Shown here: in pieces, positions 34,656 to 42,707 of the stretch
Layout: each line of letters opens with the position of its first letter
Position numbering within the stretch: position 1 is the stretch's first letter
Source: Bacillus sp. FJAT-25509
Lineage (GTDB): Bacteria > Bacillota > Bacilli > Bacillales > Bacillaceae_G
Assembly (NCBI RefSeq): GCF_001420605.1
Contig: NZ_LJIZ01000013.1
Coordinates: forward strand, 157,956-221,955
Direction of reading: 5' to 3'
DNA: 64,000 bases
Position numbers and translations under genes: made by a program
The notes under the pieces: model-generated
Database searches by the model: none
Told to the model about the DNA's origin: nothing
The model's input: only the letters and a program-made list of their open reading frames with translations

Positions 34656-35227
34656 TGGGTGCTACTAAAATTGAAGAACAAAATACATTAGAAGAAAAGA
34701 GTACAAAAACTTTTAGTCAATCATTAACTGAATGGCTAAAATTCTTCCTGATTTTAAGTGTTCTTTTAGTAATCTTGCTAAATACAGTTGGGCTAACAAA
34801 GGTGAGCGGATTTTCAATGTACCCTACTTTAAATGATGGGGATTTAGTCTTTGTGAATAAATTAGCTCGTTTTACACATGATCCAGAGTTGGGTGATGTC
34901 GCGATTATGAGATTAGAATCTGAAGGATTTGATGTTGTAAAACGAATAATTGGCGTTCCTGGGGACACAGTTTTTATTAAAAAGGGAATTATTTATGTAA
35001 ATAACGAACCAGTCCCTGAAATCTCTACAAATGGGACTTCGGAAGATATGGAAAAAATAACGGTACCTAAAAATGAATTATTTGTTATGGGCGATAATCG
35101 AGAGCCGGGAATTAGCTACGATAGTAGAAGTAAAGATTTTGGGTTTATACCTATTAAAGATATTAAGGGTTACGTACTTATTTCAATTTTACCAATTCAT
35201 AAAATTGCAAAACCACTAAAAGTGTAA
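34655..35227 (+). CDS. Signal peptidase I, SipS (bacterial Ser/Lys) type
   Basis: A 190-residue membrane peptidase with one TM helix (about 28-48). The catalytic Ser54 is in S-G-F-S-M-Y-P and Lys96 in V-V-K-R-I-I-G; G-D-N-R-E and the D-S-R box also follow. It cleaves Sec signal peptides outside the membrane. It is embedded between coiled-coil genes and overlaps gene B by one base, so it is probably dedicated to them, as SipW is to TasA, but it is the ordinary Ser/Lys class rather than the SipW class. Confidence 0.94.
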   Translation: MGATKIEEQNTLEEKSTKTFSQSLTEWLKFFLILSVLLVILLNTVGLTKVSGFSMYPTLNDGDLVFVNKLARFTHDPELGDVAIMRLESEGFDVVKRIIGVPGDTVFIKKGIIYVNNEPVPEISTNGTSEDMEKITVPKNELFVMGDNREPGISYDSRSKDFGFIPIKDIKGYVLISILPIHKIAKPLKV

Positions 35228-35253
35228 TCTGTCTAATGGAGGCACGAAGGAAA

Positions 35254-36432
35254 ATGGAGAAGAAATCAATTAAAAAGAAAGTTGCAGTCGGCGTATTGGC
35301 TGCAGGAATTTTAACAACAGGTACTGCATTCGCATCTACAAATGCTGGAGCGTTATTTACAAATTTTGCCTCTCGACTTTTAAATGATGCGCAATCTACT
35401 GTAAGTAGTACACTGGGTACAAAAACTTCAGATGCAATTGGTGCGATGAAGGATCGATTAAATTCTTTGTTATCTAACTCAGAAGATGGGGTAAATAATA
35501 AACAAGGTGAATTATCTCAAGCTGGAGCTAATACAATTAATGGTCAGTCAAGTGAACACGTTGAAGCGATTAACAATGCTTTAACTGGCATTAAACAAAA
35601 TACGCCAAACGAATTTACCCAATTAGTAAACCAACTAAATGGGCAAACGACTAGTGGTGTTGAAGCTGAAGTAAAGGGATTAAAACCAGATTTCAGTTCA
35701 CAAGTTGCAAATGGCAAACTATCAATTTCTGCTGAGCAAGCAAAAGCGCTTGATGCTTTAGAGGATGAATTAGATAAAGCTAAAGCAAGTTTAGCAGATT
35801 TAATTAAAGTACAAAAAAACACTAGTGATGCAAAACTAAAAGATTATTTATCAGGTGAAATTGCTAGAATAACAGATGTTATCAATACTGCAACAAATGA
35901 CTTAGAATTTAAGAAATCAAAAGCGTTAGCTACTAAAGCTACAACTATTAAAAATGATACACTTAATGATTTAGATTCTTTAGCTAGTGGATTATATGAG
36001 CCGCAAAAGAGTTATCTAGCAGACTTTGAAAGTGCTAGTTCACCATTTTCAATTGCTGGTGATTGGCAAAGAATTAATTCAAAAGTAGATGGGAAAACTG
36101 ACTATTATTTAATTAGCAATAACATTTCTAATAATAGTTCTTCTACTGCTGAAGTGACAATTAATGTACCAAATAACGGATACAACGCATTCTTATCTTT
36201 TGATTATTTAGTTCTATCACAACTAGATAAGGATATCTTAACGATTTCATTAGATGGCAATGTTCTTGTCAATGCGTCAGGAACAGATAACCACTGGTCT
36301 AATGTAAATCTTGGAATCAAACCAGGTAATCATGTGTTAAAGCTTACATATGCTAAAGATAAATCTGGAAGCGCAGGCAAGGATGCTGGATATATCGATA
36401 ACATTTCTTTAAAGTATGATTTACGTAAATAA
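35254..36432 (+). CDS. Secreted coiled-coil protein C with a C-terminal beta-sandwich
   Basis: A 392-residue protein with a signal peptide ending A-F-A and the mature start S-T-N-A-G-A-L-F-T-N-F-A, clearly paralogous to protein A. Shared segments include S-G-E-I-A-R-I and N-G-Q-T-T-S-G. Residues about 25-245 are helical. From about 255 a new domain of roughly 135 residues, rich in Asn, Ser and aromatic residues and ending D-A-G-Y-I-D-N-I-S-L-K-Y, has the strand pattern of a jelly-roll carbohydrate-binding module. It may tie the protein matrix to the polysaccharide. ATG 35236 lies before the ribosome site AAGGA, so ATG 35254 is preferred. A strong terminator ends the operon. Confidence 0.74.
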   Translation: MEKKSIKKKVAVGVLAAGILTTGTAFASTNAGALFTNFASRLLNDAQSTVSSTLGTKTSDAIGAMKDRLNSLLSNSEDGVNNKQGELSQAGANTINGQSSEHVEAINNALTGIKQNTPNEFTQLVNQLNGQTTSGVEAEVKGLKPDFSSQVANGKLSISAEQAKALDALEDELDKAKASLADLIKVQKNTSDAKLKDYLSGEIARITDVINTATNDLEFKKSKALATKATTIKNDTLNDLDSLASGLYEPQKSYLADFESASSPFSIAGDWQRINSKVDGKTDYYLISNNISNNSSSTAEVTINVPNNGYNAFLSFDYLVLSQLDKDILTISLDGNVLVNASGTDNHWSNVNLGIKPGNHVLKLTYAKDKSGSAGKDAGYIDNISLKYDLRK

Positions 36433-36437
36433 ATGAT

Positions 36438-36480
36438 AAGAAGGGCACTCTTTCGTTTGAAGAGTGCCCTTCTTATTTTT
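36438..36480 (+). terminator. Terminator of the coiled-coil operon
   Basis: Perfect 15-bp stem (36438-36452 with 36460-36474; core GGGCACTC / GAGTGCCC), then ATTTTT. Confidence 0.95.
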
Positions 36481-36485
36481 GTTAG

Positions 36486-36527
36486 AAAAAAATCTTCAAA
36501 TTAAAATGGAAACATTTTAATTTGAAG
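36486..36527 (-). terminator. Terminator of sinI-sinR
   Basis: Perfect 15-bp stem (36494-36508 with 36513-36527) around a GAAA loop. On the minus strand it is followed by seven T. Confidence 0.93.
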
Positions 36528-36529
36528 GT

Positions 36530-36850
36530 TTATTTGCCTTGCTTATACTTGTTAAACTCAATAAATTTTAATAATTCATCTTTTGGTATACCTGAATTAA
36601 TTGCTTCTTGAAGGATATCCATCCATTCAGAATCAATAATTTTTGTTGGATCAATATCATCTTTCAGGAGGCTTTCTGCCGTTGTATTGAAGACGCCAGC
36701 AATTTTTTCAAGTACTTGAATTGAAGGATTGCTTTGTAGATTTCGTTCAATCGAACTTATGTAGGATTTTGCGATACCAGCACGTTCTGCAAGCTCTGTA
36801 AGTGACATTCCATGTTGTAAACGTAGTTTTTTAATTCGTTCTCCAATCAT
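36530..36850 (-). CDS. sinR: Master biofilm repressor SinR
   Basis: A 106-residue protein. The XRE helix-turn-helix (residues 5-60) reads L-T-E-L-A-E-R-A-G-I-A-K-S-Y-I-S-S-I-E-R, very close to B. subtilis SinR as I recall it, with N-P-S-I-Q-V-L-E-K following. The C-terminal Sin domain, D-S-E-W-M-D-I-L-Q-E-A-I-N-S-G-I-P, runs from about 73 and is the SinI-binding helix pair. It represses matrix genes at GTTCTYT sites. It lies directly downstream of sinI on the same strand, as in B. subtilis, and converges with the coiled-coil operon. Confidence 0.95.
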   Translation of the reverse strand: MIGERIKKLRLQHGMSLTELAERAGIAKSYISSIERNLQSNPSIQVLEKIAGVFNTTAESLLKDDIDPTKIIDSEWMDILQEAINSGIPKDELLKFIEFNKYKQGK

Positions 36851-36912
36851 ATAAGCTACTCCATATCTTTTTGACTATTACAAAAAGTATATCATAGTAG
36901 TGAGTAGTTCTC

Positions 36913-37050
36913 CTAGTTTTGACACGAATCTTTAACGCAATTGTAAAGAAATGATCGCACTTCATCAGGACTTATGCCTACTTCAATGCATTCTAGTAGT
37001 AAGTCGATCCAGTTTAATTCGGCAGAATGTTTTTCCAATTCACTGTACAT
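36913..37050 (-). CDS. sinI: SinI-like anti-repressor
   Basis: A 45-residue protein. Its core E-L-N-W-I-D-L-L-L-E-C-I-E-V-G-I followed by S-P-D-E-V-R-S-F-L matches the SinI/SinR dimerisation motif (W-x2-L-x2-A-x4-I-S-x2-E) and lacks any DNA-binding domain. SinI binds SinR and frees its operators. ATG 37050 has AGGAGG nine bases upstream. The stop is 62 bases before the sinR start, giving a sinI-sinR operon. Two Cys near the C-terminus are unusual. Confidence 0.85.
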   Translation of the reverse strand: MYSELEKHSAELNWIDLLLECIEVGISPDEVRSFLYNCVKDSCQN

Positions 37051-37630
37051 GGATAATGGCCTCCTAAAATTAAGGTATAAAATACCTAGGTAACCCTGCT
37101 ATCTTAGTTCGTTTAATAGTTAAAAAATACAGTGAATTAGTGCTTTTTTCCTATGTTCACAACTAAGATCAGTGGCTTTGCGTCCCAATCTCTCAATTGG
37201 TTTGCCTTTTTCTAGTGGGAGTTCTAGTTTATTAATTACAATTTTTAAAAAGTTTATAAAACAATTATATAATGAATCCAATACGTAGTTTGTAGGAATT
37301 TGTAGTTTCAAAAAAAACAATAATATTACTAATATTTCAATTATATTAAACGCATTAGATAAATCAAGGTGTTTTTTTATATTTGCAACAATTGGAAAAA
37401 TTTTGAGAAAATAGATTTCGACATTAGATTAAAAAATGTCGAAACACTAATAATTGGTTGGGAAAATTTAGTAATTTTAGGATAATTTTCTTACCTTAGG
37501 TCAAATCAGAAAAAAATGATAATAAGAATTGAATTTCTAGTCACAGTGACATAGTCTATCTGGAAACATAAGTAGGAAAAAAGTAATGGGATAATTGGAA
37601 GATAATGAAACTACATTAGTTAAGTAAAAA
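37051..37630. other. Gene-free region upstream of sinI
   Basis: About 580 AT-rich bases. No supported gene is present; a 66-codon minus-strand frame at 37120-37320 lacks a ribosome site. It should contain the sinI promoter (often Spo0A-controlled in Bacillus), but I could not assign one by eye. Confidence 0.5.
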
Positions 37631-37662
37631 AATAAAGTAATCATTAATTAGATTACTTTATT
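37631..37662 (-). terminator. Terminator of the sigma-factor gene
   Basis: Perfect 12-bp stem AATAAAGTAATC / GATTACTTTATT with an 8-base loop. T-run on the minus strand. Confidence 0.88.
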
Positions 37663-37671
37663 CTTTTAGTT

Positions 37672-38193
37672 TTATTTTGGTTCTCTTAGTCTTTTTAATG
37701 CATAACGATAACTAGATCGAACACTTGATTCATTCATATTTAGGTTATATGCGATTTGTGGAAACTCATGATCGTAATAGAAACGCCTAATTAGAATTTG
37801 CTTTTGTAGGGGAGAAATACCATCTAGAAAACTTATAAAATGATCTAGTGAAAATGTCTCGTCGCAATATATTACATCCCCGTGGTTTTGTTCTACGACT
37901 ACATTTCGCTCATCATATTTAATTGCCTTTGTTAGCTCATTTAGTAAATAGCCCCTTACTGTAACAAATGCATAATTTGAAAAGCTCCCTTTATCACTTT
38001 GATAGTGTTGATAAGCCTTCCATAATGCTATTTGACCAATTTGATAATATTCATCTAAGTTTTTGTATATATGTAGCTTCTTCATAGTTGCTTTTATCAT
38101 TCGGGAATACTGGTTTAAGCATTCCTCGAATGTACTTGGCCTCAATTTTCCTGAAAAAACTTCATAATTTATATGTTCTTCACTACTTTTCAT
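37672..38193 (-). CDS. Small sigma-70-family RNA polymerase sigma factor
   Basis: A 173-residue protein with regions 2 and 4 only. Region 2 (about residues 15-90) contains D-E-Y-Y-Q-I-G-Q-I-A-L-W-K-A (the -10 recognition helix area) and G-S-F-S-N-Y-A-F. Region 4 (about 118-170) contains S-P-L-Q-K-Q-I-L-I-R-R-F and the helix-turn-helix F-P-Q-I-A-Y-N-L-N-M-N-E-S-S-V-R. No anti-sigma gene is adjacent. The frame runs to 38289, but GGAAGGC just before ATG 38193 fixes the start. It is divergent from the comK-like gene. It may be a ComX- or SigH-like alternative factor; its targets are unknown. Confidence 0.85.
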   Translation of the reverse strand: MKSSEEHINYEVFSGKLRPSTFEECLNQYSRMIKATMKKLHIYKNLDEYYQIGQIALWKAYQHYQSDKGSFSNYAFVTVRGYLLNELTKAIKYDERNVVVEQNHGDVIYCDETFSLDHFISFLDGISPLQKQILIRRFYYDHEFPQIAYNLNMNESSVRSSYRYALKRLREPK

Positions 38194-38444
38194 GCTTACT
38201 GCCTTCCTAAAAGGCATGCCCTTATGTTTATTCCGCGGTGAAGTAACTATATAAAAAAATAAGAAATATATCATATTTGGAAACATCAATTAAGAATAAG
38301 AAAATAGAGTGAAAGTTGAGTATTGAATTTAAAACTTTAAATTTGCCAGAAATAATCAATTGAAATTTTATATATTACTATTTTTAAAAGAAGTAAAGTT
38401 TACTAAAACACTGGCTAGACGGTCATAGAAGTTTCAAAAATACG

Positions 38445-38465
38445 GAAAGATAATTTTGATATAAT
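38445..38465 (+). promoter_or_regulatory. -10 element and possible ComK half-box before the comK-like gene
   Basis: TATAAT at 38460-38465 lies 32 bases before the ATG. GAAAGATAATTTT (38445-38457) is one mismatch from a ComK AT-box (AAAA, 5 bases, TTTT). Autoregulation is known for comK, but two boxes are normally needed and only one is seen. Confidence 0.35.
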
Positions 38466-38497
38466 CGATATGTATAAAATCCTCAAAGGAGGCATAT

Positions 38498-39031
38498 ATG
38501 TCGAAATTAGATTATGTTGTAACGTATGAAACAATGCTGATTGAAGCTGCAGATCATGCAGAGTATTTAACCAAAATAACAGATAAAAACAAAGGGGTAA
38601 TCTATTCAAAACGGCCAATGAAAGCAATCTTAAAAGAATCCGCCCTCTACCATAATCAATCTATTAAAGGTCATCTCGAAGTCGTAAAAAGTAAATATCC
38701 AACTATGAAAAAGATTCCTCTTATGATTAATCCCACATTATCAATTATTATGATTCCTACATCTTCGCAAAATAACATATCTTGTAAATGGCTAAATTTT
38801 ATCCAAATAAATAAATATATAAAAGAGAAAAGAAAAACAAAAATACAGTTTAGGAATGGAGAAGAGAGGACATTACCAATTTCTTATTACATCTTTGATA
38901 AACAAATTAGTAAAGCTACAAAGATTATTAGTATGTATTTAAGTCAGAAAGTAGAATATAAGCTAAAATCAGATGAAGAAAAGTTAATGATGATTAAGGA
39001 GTTAATAGAAGGATATTCTTCTGATGGGTAG
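38498..39031 (+). CDS. comK: ComK-family competence transcription factor
   Basis: A 177-residue protein. The core matches ComK: K-I-P-L-M-I-N-P-T-L-S-I-I-M-I-P-T-S-S (about 72-90), C-K-W-L-N (about 97-101), then F-R-N-G-E and L-P-I-S-Y-Y-I-F-D-K-Q (about 128-138), the counterpart of L-P-I-S-Y-N-S-F-E-N-Q. ComK activates DNA-uptake genes, including comF, which is also in this window. It is somewhat shorter than B. subtilis ComK (192) and diverged, so it may be one of the ComK paralogues found in several Bacillaceae. AAGGAGG precedes ATG. Confidence 0.85.
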   Translation: MSKLDYVVTYETMLIEAADHAEYLTKITDKNKGVIYSKRPMKAILKESALYHNQSIKGHLEVVKSKYPTMKKIPLMINPTLSIIMIPTSSQNNISCKWLNFIQINKYIKEKRKTKIQFRNGEERTLPISYYIFDKQISKATKIISMYLSQKVEYKLKSDEEKLMMIKELIEGYSSDG

Positions 39032-39075
39032 ATAGAGGCAAGTTTCTTTGGAGAGAGTAGGGGCAGGAAATACAA

Positions 39076-39119
39076 AAAAGCAGGCTTTAAGATCTTATTT
39101 GATCAAAAATCCTGCTTTT
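39076..39119. terminator. Bidirectional terminator between comK and slaP
   Basis: AAAAGCAGG / CCTGCTTTT with an inner GATC...GATC pairing and T/A runs on both sides. Confidence 0.82.
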
Positions 39120-39149
39120 AACTTTTTGAATCTATACTTTAATTATTCC

Positions 39150-40058
39150 TTAAATAACTTCTTGATCAGGTATTCTGATTGTCCATTGTGAGAACGCATT
39201 TATTTCTACTAGTTCTTTAGGGAAGATAAATGTCCATGGTTTACTCGTATTTGCCAGGATTGTTAATGGAGGTAGTGTGAATAATCCTTTCGCAATTATT
39301 TCGCCATTCTCATTTAACATTTCTAGTGGTAGTAATTCTAAATTAACAGCTTGTGTTGATCCATTTCGAACTAAAATATTAACGCCTAAGTTTCCTTCTT
39401 CATTATAGCTTGCTCGTAAAGCATGTAAGCTCACTTCATTTATGCGTAATTTAGGTAAGGAATTTACAAGATTGCTTAATTCTGTAATTTGTTCTTCAGA
39501 AAGTCGTCCTTCCCATGATGGATCTATATCTAATCTGTGGATAGTTTTCGATAAATCAAATGCTAACTCAAATCCTGTTTCAGGTAAATCCTCTTTTAGT
39601 AAATACTCTCGTTCAAATACAAAGCGCCATGGGCGGCTACTGCAAGGAGGCATTTCGCCAAGCTCTTCCAATCTAAATCCTTTTTTAGCTAATAGTTCTC
39701 CTTCTTCACTAATCAATAAAAGAATAGCATCTTCTAAACGAACTAATTTTTCTAAACTATTACGAACGAATGCTGTAACAGTTGCACTTCCGTCATCATT
39801 AGTTTCAAGTTCGATTGCAGATAATGACAATTGATTTGGTTTTAAAGGAGAAAGCTCATTATTTAAAAATTGATATACATAACGCTTTTCATCTTCAATA
39901 TGCATTAATGGATGGAATGAAACTTTAGGAAAAATTTCAACCACTTCGTTTTCTTCAACTTGAACTGCTTGATCAGTAGATGTTTGTTGCAATAAATCAC
40001 TCGATGAAACTGTTGAATCTTTACCCTTTTGTAATAAACGCTTAATCGATGATAACAT
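39150..40058 (-). CDS. slaP: Accessory Sec system S-layer assembly protein
   Basis: A 302-residue soluble protein with two copies of the SLAP_DUP domain: about residues 75-165 (S-L-S-A-I-E-L ... S-R-P-W-R-F-V-F) and about 195-300 (I-N-E-V-S-L-H-A ... S-K-P-W-T-F-I-F). No signal peptide. In B. anthracis SlaP works with SecA2 in export of S-layer proteins. Its start overlaps the secA2 stop by 17 bases, so it is cotranscribed after secA2. Confidence 0.92.
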   Translation of the reverse strand: MLSSIKRLLQKGKDSTVSSSDLLQQTSTDQAVQVEENEVVEIFPKVSFHPLMHIEDEKRYVYQFLNNELSPLKPNQLSLSAIELETNDDGSATVTAFVRNSLEKLVRLEDAILLLISEEGELLAKKGFRLEELGEMPPCSSRPWRFVFEREYLLKEDLPETGFELAFDLSKTIHRLDIDPSWEGRLSEEQITELSNLVNSLPKLRINEVSLHALRASYNEEGNLGVNILVRNGSTQAVNLELLPLEMLNENGEIIAKGLFTLPPLTILANTSKPWTFIFPKELVEINAFSQWTIRIPDQEVI

Positions 40059-42426
40059 TTTGTTTTACTACCCCCTGTGGACAAGATAATTCTTGGAATG
40101 TTGAAGCAAGATTTGTTGATATTTCTTGTTGTATTGAGTTATAAGTATGTTTAAACAGAGTAAATCCTTCAAATTCATATAGTCGAATTGGATCTTCTTG
40201 TTGATACTGTCTTAAGTGTATCCCTTCAATCAATTGTTGTAAATGCTCTAAATGTTCAGTCCAATATAAATCTATAGTACTTAATGCCGTGCTTTTTAAA
40301 ATACTAATAAGTTTTACTTTTTTCTCTTCCTCTATCCCACTTAATACATCTTTATATACTGAAAAAGCTTCTTTTACGTTATGCCAAATCTCTTGTTCAG
40401 TATTAAAATGTTCAATATCTATTCGAAGTGGTGGTATAAGTTGTTCAAGTGCTGTTTTTCCTTCAAATAGATCCCAATCTTCAGGTGAACTATCTTTAGG
40501 ATAGAATTGCATTAATAAGTGGTCAACAGTTTCTTCAACTTGACCAATAAGCCAATCTATCCCAATTTCATTTTGCAAAAAATTATTTCTTAATTGATAA
40601 ATAATACGGCGATGTTCATTCGCAACACCATCTAATTTAAGCTGCCAATCACGAATTGAGGACTGTTTTTCTTCGCAAAACTTTTGTGTAGATGAAACAA
40701 AGTCATGTATGGTGGAATTTAGTACCTTACCAAATTGATCGGCTTGTAGATTCTTATATAATTTCTCTAGCTTTTCTGGATTATATTTTACAAATAATTC
40801 ATCTTCTAATGAAAGATAGAATTGAGATGAACCAGTATCTCCTTGTCGCCCTGCACGCCCTTTTAATTGTAAATCAATACGCTCACTTTCATGACGTTCG
40901 GTTCCAATTACATGAAGACCACCTAAATCTGATACCCCTTCACCTAATAAGATATCAGTCCCCCTACCTGCCATGTTGGTTGAAATGGTAATCATGCCCT
41001 TCCGACCAGCTAGAGCAATCATCTTTGCTTCTTCTTCAACATTTTTTGCATTAAGGAGCTGAAACTTTATCGATTCTTTTTCTAATAATTCCGCTAAAAT
41101 TTCAGATTGACGAATGGAGGTTGTCCCAATTAGAATTGGTTGTCCCTTGTTATGTCGTAATTTTACATCAGCCAGAACTGCTCTGAGTTTTTCTTCTGTT
41201 TTTTCAAACACAATATCCTCGTGGTCAATACGGATTACCGGTTTATTTGTAGGAATTCGAATAACTTCCATGTTATAAACATGTAGGAGTTCTTTTTCTT
41301 CCGTCTTTGCAGTTCCAGTCATGCCAGAAAGAATTGGGTACATACGGAAATAATTTTGTATTGTTACAGACGCAACGGTATGGTTTTCTTCAGTTGTTAT
41401 TAATCCTTCTTTTGCCTCAATTGCTTGATGGAGACCGTTACTTAACGATCGTCCTTCCATAATTCGGCCAGTAAATAAATCAATTAGTTGAATCTCGCCT
41501 TCTTGAACAATATAATCAACATCGCGTTGAAATGTTAAATCAGCTTGCAATGCATTATGAACATAGTGGAAAAGCGTTGTATGTTCTAGGTCATATAAAT
41601 TATCAATCATAAATGCCTTTTCAATCCTTGAAATACCTTCTTCAGTTAAAGTAATTGCTTTAGTTTCTTCATCTAAAGAATAATCGCGATCTTTTAGAAA
41701 CGTACGAATAAAGCGCGCACATAGCGAGTATAAGTGTGTATTTGTTGGTTTTTTTCCAGCAATAATTAGTGGTGTTTTTGCTTCATCTATTAATATTGAG
41801 TCAACTTCATCAATAATTGCATAATGATATGGGCGTTGAACTTGTTCAACTAAAGAAGTGACCATATTATCGCGTAAATAATCAAAACCAAACTCTGTTC
41901 CGATTCCATAAGTAATATCTGCATTGTATGCAGATTTTTTAGCCTCAAAAGTTAAGTTGGGAATGTTCAAACCTACTGTAAGACCTAAAAATTCGTGAAT
42001 TTGCCCAATTTGGTCCGCATCTCGTCCGGCTAAATATTCGTTTGTAGTAATAATATGAACGCCTTTTCCTTCAAGCGCACGAGTATAGGCAGGTAATGAG
42101 GAAACCAATGTTTTTCCTTCCCCAGTTGGCATTTCAGCAATATTTCCATCAAGTAATGCAAGTCCGCCGACCAATTGGACATCATAGGGGCGCATCCCTA
42201 AAACGCGTTTGGATGCTTCGCGCACTAGAGCAAAAGCATCTATTGTAATTTCATGAATAACAGCTTCGTTATTAGAAAATTTTTGCTTTAATTGATAAGT
42301 AAATTTACGTAATGCTTCATCGGTTAGACTTTCAAAGAACGGCTCCTTTGAATTTATCTCTTGAACAACTTTTTCATACTCTTTTAATTTCCGATTGCCA
42401 ATAATTTTTTGCAAAGTCTGGATCAA
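40042..42426 (-). CDS. secA2: Accessory Sec ATPase SecA2
   Basis: A 794-residue SecA-type motor: Walker A M-P-T-G-E-G-K-T (about 99-106), D-E-V-D-S (Walker B), G-T-T-S-I-R and G-R-A-G-R-Q-G-D helicase motifs. The C-terminus ends without the Cys-rich zinc/SecB tail of SecA1, as is normal for SecA2 of the B. anthracis type. The frame reaches 42498, but a perfect GGAGGG site eight bases before TTG 42426 fixes the start (M-I-Q-T-L-Q-K-I-I). It exports a subset of proteins, in B. anthracis mainly S-layer proteins. No S-layer structural gene is seen in this window. Confidence 0.95.
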   Translation of the reverse strand: MIQTLQKIIGNRKLKEYEKVVQEINSKEPFFESLTDEALRKFTYQLKQKFSNNEAVIHEITIDAFALVREASKRVLGMRPYDVQLVGGLALLDGNIAEMPTGEGKTLVSSLPAYTRALEGKGVHIITTNEYLAGRDADQIGQIHEFLGLTVGLNIPNLTFEAKKSAYNADITYGIGTEFGFDYLRDNMVTSLVEQVQRPYHYAIIDEVDSILIDEAKTPLIIAGKKPTNTHLYSLCARFIRTFLKDRDYSLDEETKAITLTEEGISRIEKAFMIDNLYDLEHTTLFHYVHNALQADLTFQRDVDYIVQEGEIQLIDLFTGRIMEGRSLSNGLHQAIEAKEGLITTEENHTVASVTIQNYFRMYPILSGMTGTAKTEEKELLHVYNMEVIRIPTNKPVIRIDHEDIVFEKTEEKLRAVLADVKLRHNKGQPILIGTTSIRQSEILAELLEKESIKFQLLNAKNVEEEAKMIALAGRKGMITISTNMAGRGTDILLGEGVSDLGGLHVIGTERHESERIDLQLKGRAGRQGDTGSSQFYLSLEDELFVKYNPEKLEKLYKNLQADQFGKVLNSTIHDFVSSTQKFCEEKQSSIRDWQLKLDGVANEHRRIIYQLRNNFLQNEIGIDWLIGQVEETVDHLLMQFYPKDSSPEDWDLFEGKTALEQLIPPLRIDIEHFNTEQEIWHNVKEAFSVYKDVLSGIEEEKKVKLISILKSTALSTIDLYWTEHLEHLQQLIEGIHLRQYQQEDPIRLYEFEGFTLFKHTYNSIQQEISTNLASTFQELSCPQGVVKQNVIID

Positions 42427-42430
42427 GGAT

Positions 42431-42438
42431 GTTCCCTC
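42431..42438 (-). promoter_or_regulatory. secA2: Ribosome binding site deciding the secA2 start
   Basis: AGGAGGGA on the minus strand, with TTG 42426 as the only start at correct spacing. Upstream in-frame candidates lack such a site. Confidence 0.7.
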
Positions 42439-42707
42439 CTGAGCTGGTAATCTATCAATTCTCTTCTTTAAATGTAACATAAGTTTTAGGGGACTCAAGG
42501 TGTAAATAGTGGGAATTTATTGAAAAGAATGAAAATTATACTGTTAATACTAGAGTAAGAATTATTAGCATTCAATATGTAGTGAGCGATCTTTAAGTAA
42601 AAATAACTAGATAATTTCAAAATGTGACAAATTGCTTACTTCCTATTCTATATAATCTTAGTAGTTTCATATTAATAGTCTACTAAGATATGAGGGAGAG
42701 AGCTTAA

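Noticed and set aside
37120-37320. 66-codon minus-strand frame upstream of sinI
   Set aside because: No ribosome site and no recognisable domain.
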